From: Actinomycetes bacterium
Lineage (GTDB): Bacteria > Actinomycetota > Acidimicrobiia > Acidimicrobiales > RAAP-2
Direction of reading: 5' to 3'
Length of the DNA: 15,517 nucleotides
Assembly: GCA_021802025.1 (NCBI GenBank)
Contig: JAKABC010000024.1
Span: 1-15,517, forward strand
The notes below the pieces were generated by a model. That model was not told the origin of the DNA, made no database searches, and worked only from the letters and a program-made list of their open reading frames with translations. This document shows, one piece after another, positions 1-7,429 of the stretch (positions within the stretch are counted from its first letter, which is position 1; every line of letters starts with the position of its first letter). The position numbers were made by a program, and so were the translations under genes.

Positions 1-13
1 TCCTGTTGAGAGT

Positions 14-49
14 GGCGGAGGAGGGGGCCCCGGGGCCCCCTCCTCCGCC
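14..49. terminator. 36-bp perfect palindrome, probable terminator after fbiD
   Basis: Positions 14-31 are the exact reverse complement of 32-49: 18 bp per arm with no spacer, so a hairpin would fold with about 16 bp of stem and a CCGG loop. It begins two bases beyond the fbiD stop (TAG, minus strand, 52-54), which fits a transcription terminator for that gene. There is no U-tract on either side, so it would be of the GC-rich, tail-less actinobacterial kind. Being symmetric it could also stop a rightward gene from outside the window; an in-frame TGA at 7-9 would suit such a gene but cannot be verified. Confidence 0.65.
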
Positions 50-51
50 GT

Positions 52-603
52 CTAGGGGCGGAGGCGCTCGAGGTCGCCCGGCTCGTCCACGTCGAAGCGC
101 CAGGGGCTGTCGGTGAGGGTCCGCCACGCGAGGCCGAGGCGAGTGGCCTCGCGCTCGTGGAGCGCGCGCGACGAGGGGCCGAACGCGAACCGGAAGCCCG
201 CGCCCGTGGGCACCGCGAGGACGGTGGTCCCGGTGCCGTGGTGGTCGGCGACGATTGTCACGTCGCTCACCGGACAAAAGTCACCCAGTCCGACGGGGTC
301 GACGAGGTCGCCGTGGGCGACGACGGCCACGTCGACCGAGTCCCCGAGGTCCCGGTAGGCAACCTCGACGGCGGCGTTGAGCCCCGGGGGCGCGAGCACC
401 ACGGCCGCGCCGAGCTCGCGCGCCCAGCGGGCCACGTCGTCGTCATCGGTCGCCACGAACGTCGCGCGGGGGCGGGCGGCGAGCACCACGGCGCGCGCGA
501 GCCTCTCTACGAGTTCGTCCACGTCGAGGCCCGCCACCGTGCGCAGGCGTGACTTGGCCCGACCGAACGACTTCAGCGGGACGATGACCCCGACGTCGAC
601 CAC
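52..603 (-). CDS. fbiD: Phosphoenolpyruvate/2-phospho-L-lactate guanylyltransferase (FbiD/CofC), coenzyme F420 biosynthesis
   Basis: A 183-residue cytoplasmic nucleotidyltransferase. In Actinobacteria the family transfers GMP from GTP to phosphoenolpyruvate (2-phospholactate in archaea), giving the activated three-carbon unit that FbiA joins to the deazaflavin Fo to build coenzyme F420. Family motifs are clear: the N-terminal nucleotide-binding stretch VPLKSFGRAKSRL (9-20), GLNAAVE (74-80), an acidic HGDLVDP segment with D99, the signature DHHGTGTTVLAV (120-131), FGPSSRALHEREA (141-153) and C-terminal FDVDEPGDLERL. It is somewhat shorter than the roughly 210 residues usual for the family. The start is GTG at 603, just before the first conserved strand; an ATG at 613 is out of frame. 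No Shine-Dalgarno precedes it, but TAGCAT lies 8 nt upstream. It is divergent from rnhB. No other F420 gene is in view. Assignment to FbiD rather than CofC rests on the inferred actinobacterial host. Confidence 0.9.
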   Translation of the reverse strand: MVDVGVIVPLKSFGRAKSRLRTVAGLDVDELVERLARAVVLAARPRATFVATDDDDVARWARELGAAVVLAPPGLNAAVEVAYRDLGDSVDVAVVAHGDLVDPVGLGDFCPVSDVTIVADHHGTGTTVLAVPTGAGFRFAFGPSSRALHEREATRLGLAWRTLTDSPWRFDVDEPGDLERLRP

Positions 604-611
604 GACGATGC

Positions 612-617
612 ATGCTA
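612..617 (-). promoter_or_regulatory. Candidate -10 box of fbiD
   Basis: Reads TAGCAT on the minus strand, ending 8 nt before the GTG at 603. It matches the actinobacterial TAnnnT -10 consensus and would place +1 within two or three bases of the start codon. No recognisable -35 was found. Confidence 0.35.
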
Positions 618-634
618 CGGGTCGACGGCCCTTG

Positions 635-640
635 TACCGT
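635..640 (+). promoter_or_regulatory. Candidate -10 box of rnhB
   Basis: Reads TACCGT, ending 7 nt before the GTG at 648. With the standard 6-7 nt from -10 box to +1, the transcript would begin at about 647, an almost leaderless mRNA. This supports GTG 648 over the upstream ATG at 612. No clear -35 was found. Confidence 0.3.
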
Positions 641-647
641 GGGCGCG

Positions 648-1340
648 GTGGCGGCCCCGGTGGACCTCTTGGCGCGCGAGCGGGCGCTCCTCGCCGCGGG
701 CCACGTCGTGGTCGGGGTCGACGAGGTCGGACGAGGCGCCCTCGCCGGACCGGTGTGCGTGGGCGCCGTGCTCCTCGAGCGCGCGAGCGATCCCCCCGAG
801 GGGTTGACCGACTCCAAGCGACTCACCCCGGGGCGTCGGCGAGCGCTCGTGGGGCCCCTGCGCGAGTGGGCCAGCGCCTGGGGCATGGGTTCGGCCAGCG
901 CCGAGGAGGTCGACGCGTGGGGGATGACCACCGCCCTCGCCGTGGCGGCCGCACGTGCGCTCGACGGGCTCACGCCCTGGCCGACCCACGCCCTCGTCGA
1001 CGGGCCCTGGAACCTCCTCGCGGTGCCGCGCGACGTCGTGCTCGGGGCCCCGATCCCGCCCCCGTCACGGGCCGAGCGGCTCGCGGTGACCCCGGTCGTC
1101 AAGGGTGACCTCCACTGCGCCTCGATCGCCGCGGCCGCGGTGCTGGCCAAGGTGGCGCGCGACGACCTCATGGGTGCGCTGGCCACCGAGTGGCCCGACT
1201 ACGGGTGGGACCACAACAAGGGCTACGGCACACCCGAGCACCTCGCCGCCCTGCGCCGCCTCGGCCCCACGCCCCTGCACCGGGTCTCCTGGCGGCTGCC
1301 TCGAGCCGTCGAGGGGGAGCGGCCGGGACCCTCTGACTAG
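648..1340 (+). CDS. rnhB: Ribonuclease HII
   Basis: RNase HII cleaves the RNA strand of RNA:DNA hybrids and starts removal of misincorporated ribonucleotides. Counting from GTG 648 (230 residues), the four-carboxylate metal site is present: D25 and E26 in GVDEVGRGALAGPV, D118 in ALVDGP, and D154 in VKGD, followed by SIAAAAVLAKVARD. LTDSKRL and the substrate-contacting C-terminal segment YGWDHNKGYGTPEH are also intact, so the enzyme should be active. The spacing from the third to the fourth carboxylate is 36 residues against 18 in the E. coli enzyme, an extra proline-rich loop. The reading frame stays open upstream to an ATG at 612, only 8 bp from the fbiD start and without a ribosome binding site. 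I prefer GTG 648 because of the -10-like TACCGT before it; GTG 639 is a further alternative. The ATPase gene follows after 35 bp on the same strand. Confidence 0.94.
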   Translation: MAAPVDLLARERALLAAGHVVVGVDEVGRGALAGPVCVGAVLLERASDPPEGLTDSKRLTPGRRRALVGPLREWASAWGMGSASAEEVDAWGMTTALAVAAARALDGLTPWPTHALVDGPWNLLAVPRDVVLGAPIPPPSRAERLAVTPVVKGDLHCASIAAAAVLAKVARDDLMGALATEWPDYGWDHNKGYGTPEHLAALRRLGPTPLHRVSWRLPRAVEGERPGPSD

Positions 1341-1360
1341 GGTCGTCGGGCCAAAAACGG

Positions 1361-1366
1361 TAGGAT
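1361..1366 (+). promoter_or_regulatory. Candidate -10 box of the fused ATPase gene
   Basis: TAGGAT lies 9 nt before the ATG at 1376, predicting +1 at about 1373 and a leader of roughly three bases. The AGGA inside the same hexamer could alternatively act as a weak Shine-Dalgarno at 10-nt spacing on a transcript coming through from rnhB, so the element is ambiguous. Confidence 0.35.
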
Positions 1367-1375
1367 TGAGCGGTT

Positions 1376-3421
1376 ATGGCCTCTCTGCTCTCGGTCGAGA
1401 ACCTCAAGGTCCAGTTCGCTTCTCGCGCCTCGGTCGCCTCGGCCGTCGACGACTTCTCGTTCCGGATCGAACCGGGCGAGTGCGTCGGCCTCGTGGGCGA
1501 GTCGGGCTGCGGAAAGACGACGACGGGCCTTTCCATCATGCGGCTCCTTCCGCCCAACGGGCACATCGCCGGGGGGCGGATCCTCCTCGAGGACGTGGAC
1601 CTCGCCACGTTGAGCGAGAAGGAGATGCGCCACCACCGGGGCAAGTCGGTCGCGCTCATCCCCCAGGACCCGATGAGCTCGCTCAACCCGACGACCAAGA
1701 TCGGCAAGCAGATCGGCGAGGGGCTCCAGATCCACGAGGGGGCCTCGGCCGAAGAGGCCCGCAAGCGCGCCCTCGAGGTCCTCGAGATGGTCGAGATGCC
1801 CCGGCCGGCCGAGCGCCTGGACCAGTACCCCTTCGAGCTCTCGGGGGGGCTGCGCCAGCGCGTGATCATCGCGATGGGGCTGGTCTGCCGGCCGAAGCTC
1901 CTGATCGCCGACGAGCCGACGACGGCGTTGGACGTGACCATCCAGGCCCAGATCCTCGACCTTATCGACAACCTGCGCTCTGAGCTCAACATGGGCGTCC
2001 TGCTCATCACCCACGACATGGGCGTCATCGCCGGTCGCGCCGACCGGGTCGTCGTGATGTACGGCGGGAAGAAGGCCGAGCAGGCCGAGACCAACGAGCT
2101 CTTCCACCACATGCGCCACCCCTACGCCCAGGCGCTGCTGGCCTCGATGCCCAACCTGGAGCTGGCCTCCAAGCACCGGCTCGACTCGATCGCGGGGCTG
2201 CCACCCGACCTCTCCAAGGAGATCATCGGCTGTCGCTTCGCGCCGCGCTGTGCCTACGCCACCGACCAGTGCCGCCGCGAGGACCCCCCGCTCACCGCCG
2301 AGGGCGAGCACGAGTTCGCCTGCTTCCACCCGGTGAACGGCCCGGTGCCCGTCGAGGTCCGCGCGGCCGAGGCGGCCGCTCTGAGCACGACCGAGCGTCC
2401 CGAGATCCTCAGGATCGAGGGGCTCGTCAAGGAGTTCTCCATCAAGGCCGGTCTAGTCCGGCACAAGGTCGGGGCGATCCACGCCGTCTCGGACGTTTCG
2501 TTCTCGATTCGCGCCGGCGAGACCTTCGGGCTCGTGGGCGAGTCCGGCTGCGGCAAGACCACGATCGGGCGCATGATCGTGGGCCTCGAGCACCCCACCG
2601 CCGGCGAGATCTACTTCGACGGGGACCTCATCTCCTCGCGCCGCCACAAGCCCACGCGGGCCCAGCGGCGCGACCGCCAGATGATGTTCCAGGACCCGTA
2701 CTCCTCGCTCAACCCCCGCATGACGGTGGGCGACATCCTGGCCGAACCCCTTCGCATCCAGCGCCAGGGGACCCGCATCGAGCAGCGCGCCCGCGTGGAG
2801 GAGCTCTTGCGCGTGGTGGGCCTCGAGCGCATGGCCGCGGACCGCTACCCCCACGAGTTCTCCGGTGGCCAGCGCCAGCGCATCGGTCTCGCGCGGGCCC
2901 TCGCGCTCAACCCCCGACTCATCGTGGCCGACGAGCCCGTGTCGGCCCTCGACGTCTCGATCCAGGCCCAGATCCTCAACCTGATGAAGGACCTCCAGAA
3001 GGAGCACAGCCTCACCTACGTCTTCGTCAGCCACGACCTCGCGGTCGTCTACTACATGGCCGACACGATCGGCGTCATGTACCTGGGCAAGATCGTCGAG
3101 ATCGGCGACGCCGAGGCGGTCTTTCGCACCCCGGCCCACCCCTACACCCAGGGCCTCCTCGACGCGGTGCCCGTGCCCGAGCCCGAGGCCGCGCGCGCGC
3201 GCCGGGGCATCCAGGTGCGCGGGGAGCTGCCCTCGGCGGTGAACCCCCCGTCGGGCTGCCGGTTCCGCACCCGCTGCCCCCGGGCCCAGGACGTGTGCGC
3301 GGCCGAGGAGCCGCCGCTGCGGTCCTTCGGGCCGAACCAGCAGGCGGCGTGCCACTTCCCGCTGCGGACCCCGGTGAGCCTGAGCGGCGCCCCGACGGCC
3401 GGCGCGACGCCCACTCACTAG
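1376..3421 (+). CDS. Fused DppD-DppF type ABC transporter ATPase (two nucleotide-binding domains in one chain)
   Basis: A 681-residue cytoplasmic protein carrying both ATPase domains of a peptide/nickel-family importer; it powers uptake through a DppBC-type permease. Domain 1: Walker A GESGCGKTT (41-49), signature LSGGLRQR (155-162), Walker B LLIADEP with D179/E180, switch H213. Domain 2: Walker A GESGCGKTT (388-396), signature FSGGQRQR (495-502), Walker B with D519/E520, switch H553. Both catalytic sites look intact. Each domain ends in the oligopeptide-type C-terminal extension (HPY at 248-250 and 588-590), each with four cysteines: C286, C292, C299, C316 and C628, C634, C641, C659. In some DppD/DppF-type proteins this motif binds an iron-sulfur cluster. 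Single-chain double ATPases of this kind occur elsewhere (GsiA, YejF); separate DppD and DppF proteins are more usual. The gene converges on dppC, dppB and SBP1, its likely partners. The substrate is unknown. Confidence 0.93.
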   Translation: MASLLSVENLKVQFASRASVASAVDDFSFRIEPGECVGLVGESGCGKTTTGLSIMRLLPPNGHIAGGRILLEDVDLATLSEKEMRHHRGKSVALIPQDPMSSLNPTTKIGKQIGEGLQIHEGASAEEARKRALEVLEMVEMPRPAERLDQYPFELSGGLRQRVIIAMGLVCRPKLLIADEPTTALDVTIQAQILDLIDNLRSELNMGVLLITHDMGVIAGRADRVVVMYGGKKAEQAETNELFHHMRHPYAQALLASMPNLELASKHRLDSIAGLPPDLSKEIIGCRFAPRCAYATDQCRREDPPLTAEGEHEFACFHPVNGPVPVEVRAAEAAALSTTERPEILRIEGLVKEFSIKAGLVRHKVGAIHAVSDVSFSIRAGETFGLVGESGCGKTTIGRMIVGLEHPTAGEIYFDGDLISSRRHKPTRAQRRDRQMMFQDPYSSLNPRMTVGDILAEPLRIQRQGTRIEQRARVEELLRVVGLERMAADRYPHEFSGGQRQRIGLARALALNPRLIVADEPVSALDVSIQAQILNLMKDLQKEHSLTYVFVSHDLAVVYYMADTIGVMYLGKIVEIGDAEAVFRTPAHPYTQGLLDAVPVPEPEAARARRGIQVRGELPSAVNPPSGCRFRTRCPRAQDVCAAEEPPLRSFGPNQQAACHFPLRTPVSLSGAPTAGATPTH

Positions 3422-3481
3422 GCCCGGTCTTCCCCCCGCGAAGGCGCTCGCCTCGAGGGCGTCAGCGGACCGGCGACGAGT

Positions 3482-3501
3482 CCCGGTGCCCTCGCACCGG
3501 G
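3482..3501. terminator. Hairpin between the convergent ATPase and dppC genes
   Basis: An 8-bp perfect stem (CCCGGTGC/GCACCGGG) with loop CCTC lies in the 81-bp convergent gap, one base beyond the dppC stop and about 60 bp beyond the ATPase stop. It could terminate transcription from either side. There is no U-tract, so confidence is modest. The rest of the gap shows nothing clear. Confidence 0.45.
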
Positions 3502-3502
3502 C

Positions 3503-4480
3503 TCAACGCTCGATCAGGCGGACCTCGAAGGCGTCGCGCAGGGCGTCACCGATGTAGTTGATCGCGACCACCACGAGGATGAAGATCGCCGCCAGCGGGT
3601 AGATCTCCCACCAGTAGCCGTTGGCGATCTGGTCGGACCCGTTCTGGAGCATCGTCCCCCAGTCGGTGTTGGGCGGCTGGATGCCCAACCCGAGGAAGCC
3701 GAGGGTCGAGAGGAAGAGGATGGCGTCGGCCACCGAGAAGGTGCCCACGGTCACGATGTTGCTGATCGAGTTGGGAAAGACGTGTCGGCGGATGATGTGC
3801 CACTTACTCGCCCCCATCGCCGTGGCGGCCTGGGAGTACTCGAGGCGCCGGATGAGGAGCGCGTCGCCGCGCACGATACGCGCATTGCCGAACCACCCGG
3901 TGAGCCCGATCAACAAGATCAGGAAGGTCGCCGATCGCGAGAACAGGGTGACCAGGGTGATGAGCAGGAACAAGAGAGGGATCGACAGCGCCGCGTCGAG
4001 GATGCGCATCAGCACCGTGTCAACGATCCCGCCCACGAAGCCCGAGACCATGCCGTAGACGGTGCCGATGATGATAGTCACGACGCCGGCGAGGAACCCG
4101 ACCGTGAGCGAGTACTCGCCGCCGAAGGCGATGCGCCCGAGGACGTCGAAGCCGTTGGAGTCCGTCCCCAGGGGGTGCTGGGCCGACGGTGGGGCGTTGA
4201 ACGGCTGGGTGAGGGCCAGGTTCTGGTTGGTCTGGTTGGTCGGGTGGATGTGCGGCCAGAGGAAGCAGAACAGGGTGACGAGCACGAGGTAGACCACCGA
4301 GGCGATCGCCAGCTTGTTGTGCATGAAGATGCGCACCCGCTGGCGCCACATCGGGATGACCACGCCGGGCCCGTCGCTGACGCCCTCGGGGGCCACGGTG
4401 CGTGCGTCGAGGGGGCCGGCGAGCGGCGAGTGCGGGACCTCGCGATCCTCGAGATCCTGGGTGGTCTTCTCGGTGGTCAC
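3503..4480 (-). CDS. dppC: DppC/OppC-type ABC transporter permease
   Basis: A 325-residue integral membrane subunit of a peptide/nickel-family importer, the partner of DppB. After a hydrophilic N-terminal tail of about 55 residues come a first membrane segment (57-76), the family stretch HPLGTDSNGFDVLGR (102-116), and five further hydrophobic segments (roughly 125-150, 165-183, 186-200, 250-270, 296-312). The EAA loop that docks on the ATPase is EYSQAATAMGASKWHIIRRH (214-233). The frame is open much further upstream inside dppB, but the true start is GTG 4480: it has a strong Shine-Dalgarno (AAGGAG) 4 nt away and overlaps the dppB stop in GTGA, so the two are translationally coupled. The gene symbol is a family label; the transported solute is not known. 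Confidence 0.93.
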   Translation of the reverse strand: MTTEKTTQDLEDREVPHSPLAGPLDARTVAPEGVSDGPGVVIPMWRQRVRIFMHNKLAIASVVYLVLVTLFCFLWPHIHPTNQTNQNLALTQPFNAPPSAQHPLGTDSNGFDVLGRIAFGGEYSLTVGFLAGVVTIIIGTVYGMVSGFVGGIVDTVLMRILDAALSIPLLFLLITLVTLFSRSATFLILLIGLTGWFGNARIVRGDALLIRRLEYSQAATAMGASKWHIIRRHVFPNSISNIVTVGTFSVADAILFLSTLGFLGLGIQPPNTDWGTMLQNGSDQIANGYWWEIYPLAAIFILVVVAINYIGDALRDAFEVRLIER

Positions 4481-5445
4481 TGCTCTCCTTGAATTCGAAT
4501 GCGGGGGTTGACCACGCCCAGCAAGATGTCCGCGATGAGGTTCCCCAATAGGGTGAAGATGGAGACGAGGAGGGTGATCCCGAGCACCGTGGGCGAGTCG
4601 AGGTAGGTCGCGGCGTTCACCGTCTCGATGCCCAGTCCGGCGTAGTTGAAGACGCTCTCGATGATGAGGGCGCCACCGAAGAGCGCGGGGATCGACAGGC
4701 CGAGGATCGTGACGATGGGACCGAGGGCGTTGCGGAAGGCGTGGGCGAAGAGGACCCGCCGGTTGGAGCAGCCCTTGGCCCGCGCGGTGCGGATGTAGTC
4801 CTGGACGAGCACCTCGAGGACGGTGCCGCGCATGAAGCGACTGATGAGCGCGACGCTGAGCAGCGTGAGCGTGCCCACCGGGAGGATGAACCCGACGGGG
4901 TCGGTGAAGATGGCCCACGGCGCCACGCCCGAGGGCGGGCTGGCCGGCAGGTGCGTGATGCCGAAGCTGAAGGCCTGCAGCACGAGCAGGCAGAGCAGGA
5001 ACGACGGGATCGCGTAGAGGATGAAGGCCGAGCCGGTCGCGGTGTAGTCGAAGACGGTGTTGCGCTTGTTGGCCTGGAAGATGCCCAGGGGCACCGCGAT
5101 GACAAAGGTCAGCACGAGGGCCGTGAGGGCGAGCCAGACGGTCCGGGGCACGTAGAGCGAGATGATCCCCCACACCGAGAGGTTCTGCTTGTAGGAGAAG
5201 CCCAGGTTGTGGTGCCAGACGACCTGGACGATGTAGTCCCAGAGCCGCACGAGATACGGATGGTACATCCCGTGCTGGACGCCCCAGGTGTGCACGTTGG
5301 CCGGCGAAGCCCTCGTGCCGAGCACGACGTAGGCCGGGGCGAGGATGCCGTGGGGTTCGAAGTAGGGCAGGGTGAAGGTGAAGACCAGCACGATGAAGAG
5401 CACGATCAGGCTCTGCACCAGGCGCCGGACGACGTAGGCGAACAT
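4477..5445 (-). CDS. dppB: DppB/OppB-type ABC transporter permease
   Basis: The first permease subunit of the importer, 322 residues from the ATG at 5445. Family architecture is intact: a first membrane helix (about 8-29), a long extracytoplasmic loop, then five hydrophobic segments (about 100-122, 138-162, 185-203, 243-263, 287-311). The EAA loop is EVLVQDYIRTARAKG (211-225), followed by NRRVLFAHAFRNALGPIVT. The ATG at 5445 is preferred over TTG 5451 because TAGAGT sits 6 nt before the ATG, while the TTG would be only one base from it. The gene overlaps dppC by 4 nt and lies downstream of the SBP1 terminator, so it is read either by read-through from SBP1 or from its own leaderless-type promoter. 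Substrate unknown. Confidence 0.93.
   Translation of the reverse strand: MFAYVVRRLVQSLIVLFIVLVFTFTLPYFEPHGILAPAYVVLGTRASPANVHTWGVQHGMYHPYLVRLWDYIVQVVWHHNLGFSYKQNLSVWGIISLYVPRTVWLALTALVLTFVIAVPLGIFQANKRNTVFDYTATGSAFILYAIPSFLLCLLVLQAFSFGITHLPASPPSGVAPWAIFTDPVGFILPVGTLTLLSVALISRFMRGTVLEVLVQDYIRTARAKGCSNRRVLFAHAFRNALGPIVTILGLSIPALFGGALIIESVFNYAGLGIETVNAATYLDSPTVLGITLLVSIFTLLGNLIADILLGVVNPRIRIQGEQ
4485..4490 (-). promoter_or_regulatory. Ribosome binding site of dppC
   Basis: AAGGAG on the minus strand, 4 nt before the GTG at 4480 and inside the last codons of dppB. It fixes the dppC start and, with the 4-nt stop/start overlap, indicates coupled translation of the two permease subunits. Confidence 0.8.
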
Positions 5446-5451
5446 GGCCAA

Positions 5452-5457
5452 ACTCTA
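5452..5457 (-). promoter_or_regulatory. Candidate -10 box of dppBC
   Basis: TAGAGT on the minus strand ends 6 nt before the dppB ATG, so +1 would be the A of ATG, an exactly leaderless mRNA. No convincing -35 is visible at 16-18 nt. It would allow dppBC to be transcribed independently of SBP1. Confidence 0.4.
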
Positions 5458-5489
5458 GCAGCGCGACCGAAATTGCTCGTTGCGGGCCG

Positions 5490-5534
5490 GGTCCAAAAGC
5501 CGAGACCCGGGCCCCTTTCGGGGCCCGGGTCTCG
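5490..5534 (-). terminator. Strong intrinsic terminator between SBP1 and dppB
   Basis: A 15-bp perfect stem (arms 5501-5515 and 5520-5534) with a four-base loop that reads GAAA on the minus strand, a GNRA-type tetraloop. It is followed on the minus strand by GCTTTTGG. It lies 24 bp beyond the SBP1 stop and before the permease genes. This is the usual design for making periplasmic or extracellular binding protein in excess over the membrane components. Confidence 0.85.
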
Positions 5535-5558
5535 GGTCGTTAGAACCGACCGGGAGGT

Positions 5559-7424
5559 CTACTTGAAGTAGAAGTACTCCGGGTTGAAGTTCTGCAGCGG
5601 GTTCGGCGTGAAGCCGATGTCGTGGACACCGACGTTCTTCTTCACCTCGCCCGGGGTGAAGGAGTTCGGCTGGAACAGCACCGGCACCTGCTGCTCGAAG
5701 TACTGGGCGTACCTCGTCAGGGTGGCCGTACCGAACGTCGTCGTCTTGATGATGGCCGTCATCGTCGGGTTGTTGTAGTCACCGATGTTGAAGCTGGCAC
5801 CCGGGACGAAGCCCCACTCACCGGAGGGGTAGTAGTCCGGAGCGTAGATCCAGCCCGCACCCCAGTCACACACGTCCCAGTTGGTGGCGTGAGCGGCGCA
5901 GTCGGAGATGACGTTGTTGAACGGCTCACCGAGCTGCATCGTCTTGATGCCGAGCGAGCCCCAGGCCGACAGCATGGTCTCCACCGTCTGGGTGAAGGCC
6001 GGCGTGCCGGTCCCGTACTCGAAGCGGATCGTCAGACGGTTGCCCTTCTTGATCCCCTTACCGCAGTCGGCCTTGGCCGTACCGGGCTTCTCACAGAGCA
6101 GGGCCCCGTGGATCTTCTTCCAACCGTGCGAGGCGAGCAGCGAAGCGGCCTTCTTCAGGTTGTAGGGGTACATGTAGGGCGGCACCTTGCCGATCGACGG
6201 CGAGGCCGACGGCGGCAGCGGGTTGTCCGAGATGAGCCCGTAGCCCTTGTCCAGCTTCGCGATGATCCCCTTCTGGTTCACTCCGTCCTGGAGCGCCTGG
6301 CGGATGTAGAGCTGGTCGAGGTACTTCGCGAACGGGTTCTTCGGGTTGAAGTTGTACGCCGCGTAGTCCATACCCCAGTCACCGGCACTCGCGATGATGT
6401 TGTAGTTGTTCGCAATCGCCGACCAGTTCGGACCGACCTTGCCCGGTGCCGGAGCTGGCTTGCTCAGGTACGAGGTGTCGATGTAACCAAGGTCGACCAC
6501 GCCCGCGCGCAGGTCGTTGGCCTCGGCCTGGGCCGAGGTGTAGGCCTTCTCCTGGACCTCAGCGACCGAGCTCTTGACCGGGCCCGCGTACTTCGGGTTG
6601 GGCACGAAGGTCGCGTTGCCGAGGTTGTCGAACGACTTGAGCAGGTACGGGCCGTCCGAGCCGGACTGCCAGAACGTGTTCGCGTAGTCCGAGGTCGTCG
6701 TGGCGTACTGCTGCAGGTAGGTCACGACCGCCTTGCAGGCCGTGTCCGTGGAGGCCGCACCGTAGGTGCCGGTCGCGCACGTCGACGTCGAGTTGGCGCC
6801 GCTCACGTCCCAGGCGTCGGGGAACGGGGTGATCTCCGACAGGTAGTTGTACGTCATCCAGCCCGGGTTAACCGCGGACTTGAAGTTGATGACGACGGTC
6901 TTGGAGTTCGGTGACGAGACCGAGCTCACCTGGTCGGGGATGCCGTAGCCCGGCACGTAGCCGCAGTAGGCCGTCGGGTCGGAGTGGTACAGGTTCAAGA
7001 AGAACAGCACCGACTGGGCGTTCACGGGCTGGCCGTCGTAGAACTGGTAGTCGCCCATCTTGATGGTGACGGTCTTGTTGCCGTTGCTGTAGACCGGGGC
7101 CGCCGCGAGCGACAGTCCGTTCGGGGCCTCGGCACCGACCTGGGGCTTGTCAACGATCGCCGCGGACGCACCCAGACCGAACCAGTACAGCGGTCGGTAC
7201 ATCAGGTCCTCAAACTGGTTGATGTTGTCCACCGAGAAGTAGGTGCAGCTCATATACGGGAAGATGTAGTTCGGGGCAGCCCCCGGACCCTCCGCGTAAA
7301 CCAACGTGCCACTCGGGGCGGAGGCCCCACTGTTGGCGACCCCGGTGGCTAGCGCTCCGAGCGCAATCGCACCGGCGGCTGCACCAACGGTGACCAGCAA
7401 CCGTAACTTTCGTGTAAATCTCAT
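5559..7424 (-). CDS. Extracellular solute-binding protein SBP1, family 5 (peptide/nickel type)
   Basis: A 621-residue secreted binding protein, probably the receptor of the adjacent importer. The N-terminus is a Sec-type signal peptide: basic MRFTRKLR, an alanine-rich core (11-30), and a likely cleavage site after ASA (34-36). There is no lipobox cysteine and no twin arginine. Family features include FEDLMYRPLYWFG (71-83), VLFFLNL (139-145), the SDGPYLLKSF region, and DYYPSGEW (530-537). There are eight cysteines (60, 154, 216, 230, 444, 454, 509, 519), all aligned with SBP2, which suggests four disulfides. The protein has 33 lysines, and a sampled coding line is about 60% GC against 78% in SBP2. 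The start is ATG 7424 with GGAGG 5 nt upstream, one of the best ribosome binding sites in the window. Its own promoter and two flanking terminators suggest high, separate expression. The ligand is unknown. Confidence 0.93.
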   Translation of the reverse strand: MRFTRKLRLLVTVGAAAGAIALGALATGVANSGASAPSGTLVYAEGPGAAPNYIFPYMSCTYFSVDNINQFEDLMYRPLYWFGLGASAAIVDKPQVGAEAPNGLSLAAAPVYSNGNKTVTIKMGDYQFYDGQPVNAQSVLFFLNLYHSDPTAYCGYVPGYGIPDQVSSVSSPNSKTVVINFKSAVNPGWMTYNYLSEITPFPDAWDVSGANSTSTCATGTYGAASTDTACKAVVTYLQQYATTTSDYANTFWQSGSDGPYLLKSFDNLGNATFVPNPKYAGPVKSSVAEVQEKAYTSAQAEANDLRAGVVDLGYIDTSYLSKPAPAPGKVGPNWSAIANNYNIIASAGDWGMDYAAYNFNPKNPFAKYLDQLYIRQALQDGVNQKGIIAKLDKGYGLISDNPLPPSASPSIGKVPPYMYPYNLKKAASLLASHGWKKIHGALLCEKPGTAKADCGKGIKKGNRLTIRFEYGTGTPAFTQTVETMLSAWGSLGIKTMQLGEPFNNVISDCAAHATNWDVCDWGAGWIYAPDYYPSGEWGFVPGASFNIGDYNNPTMTAIIKTTTFGTATLTRYAQYFEQQVPVLFQPNSFTPGEVKKNVGVHDIGFTPNPLQNFNPEYFYFK

Positions 7425-7429
7425 TACTT

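Noticed and set aside
2269..3561. 430-codon rightward frame over the second half of the ATPase gene
   Set aside because: Arg/Pro-rich shadow; the ATPase frame has all Walker and signature motifs.
3503..5173. 556-codon leftward frame suggesting a dppC with a long N-terminal extension
   Set aside because: The extra part is Pro/Arg/His-rich and lies on dppB in another frame. GTG 4480 has a strong ribosome binding site and overlaps the dppB stop.
5559..7424. Horizontal acquisition of SBP1, because of its lower GC
   Set aside because: It still uses C- or G-ending codons (for example AAG, AAC, TAC), and much of the GC difference follows from amino-acid content. Its paralogue is adjacent, so high expression or selection is at least as likely; left open rather than claimed.
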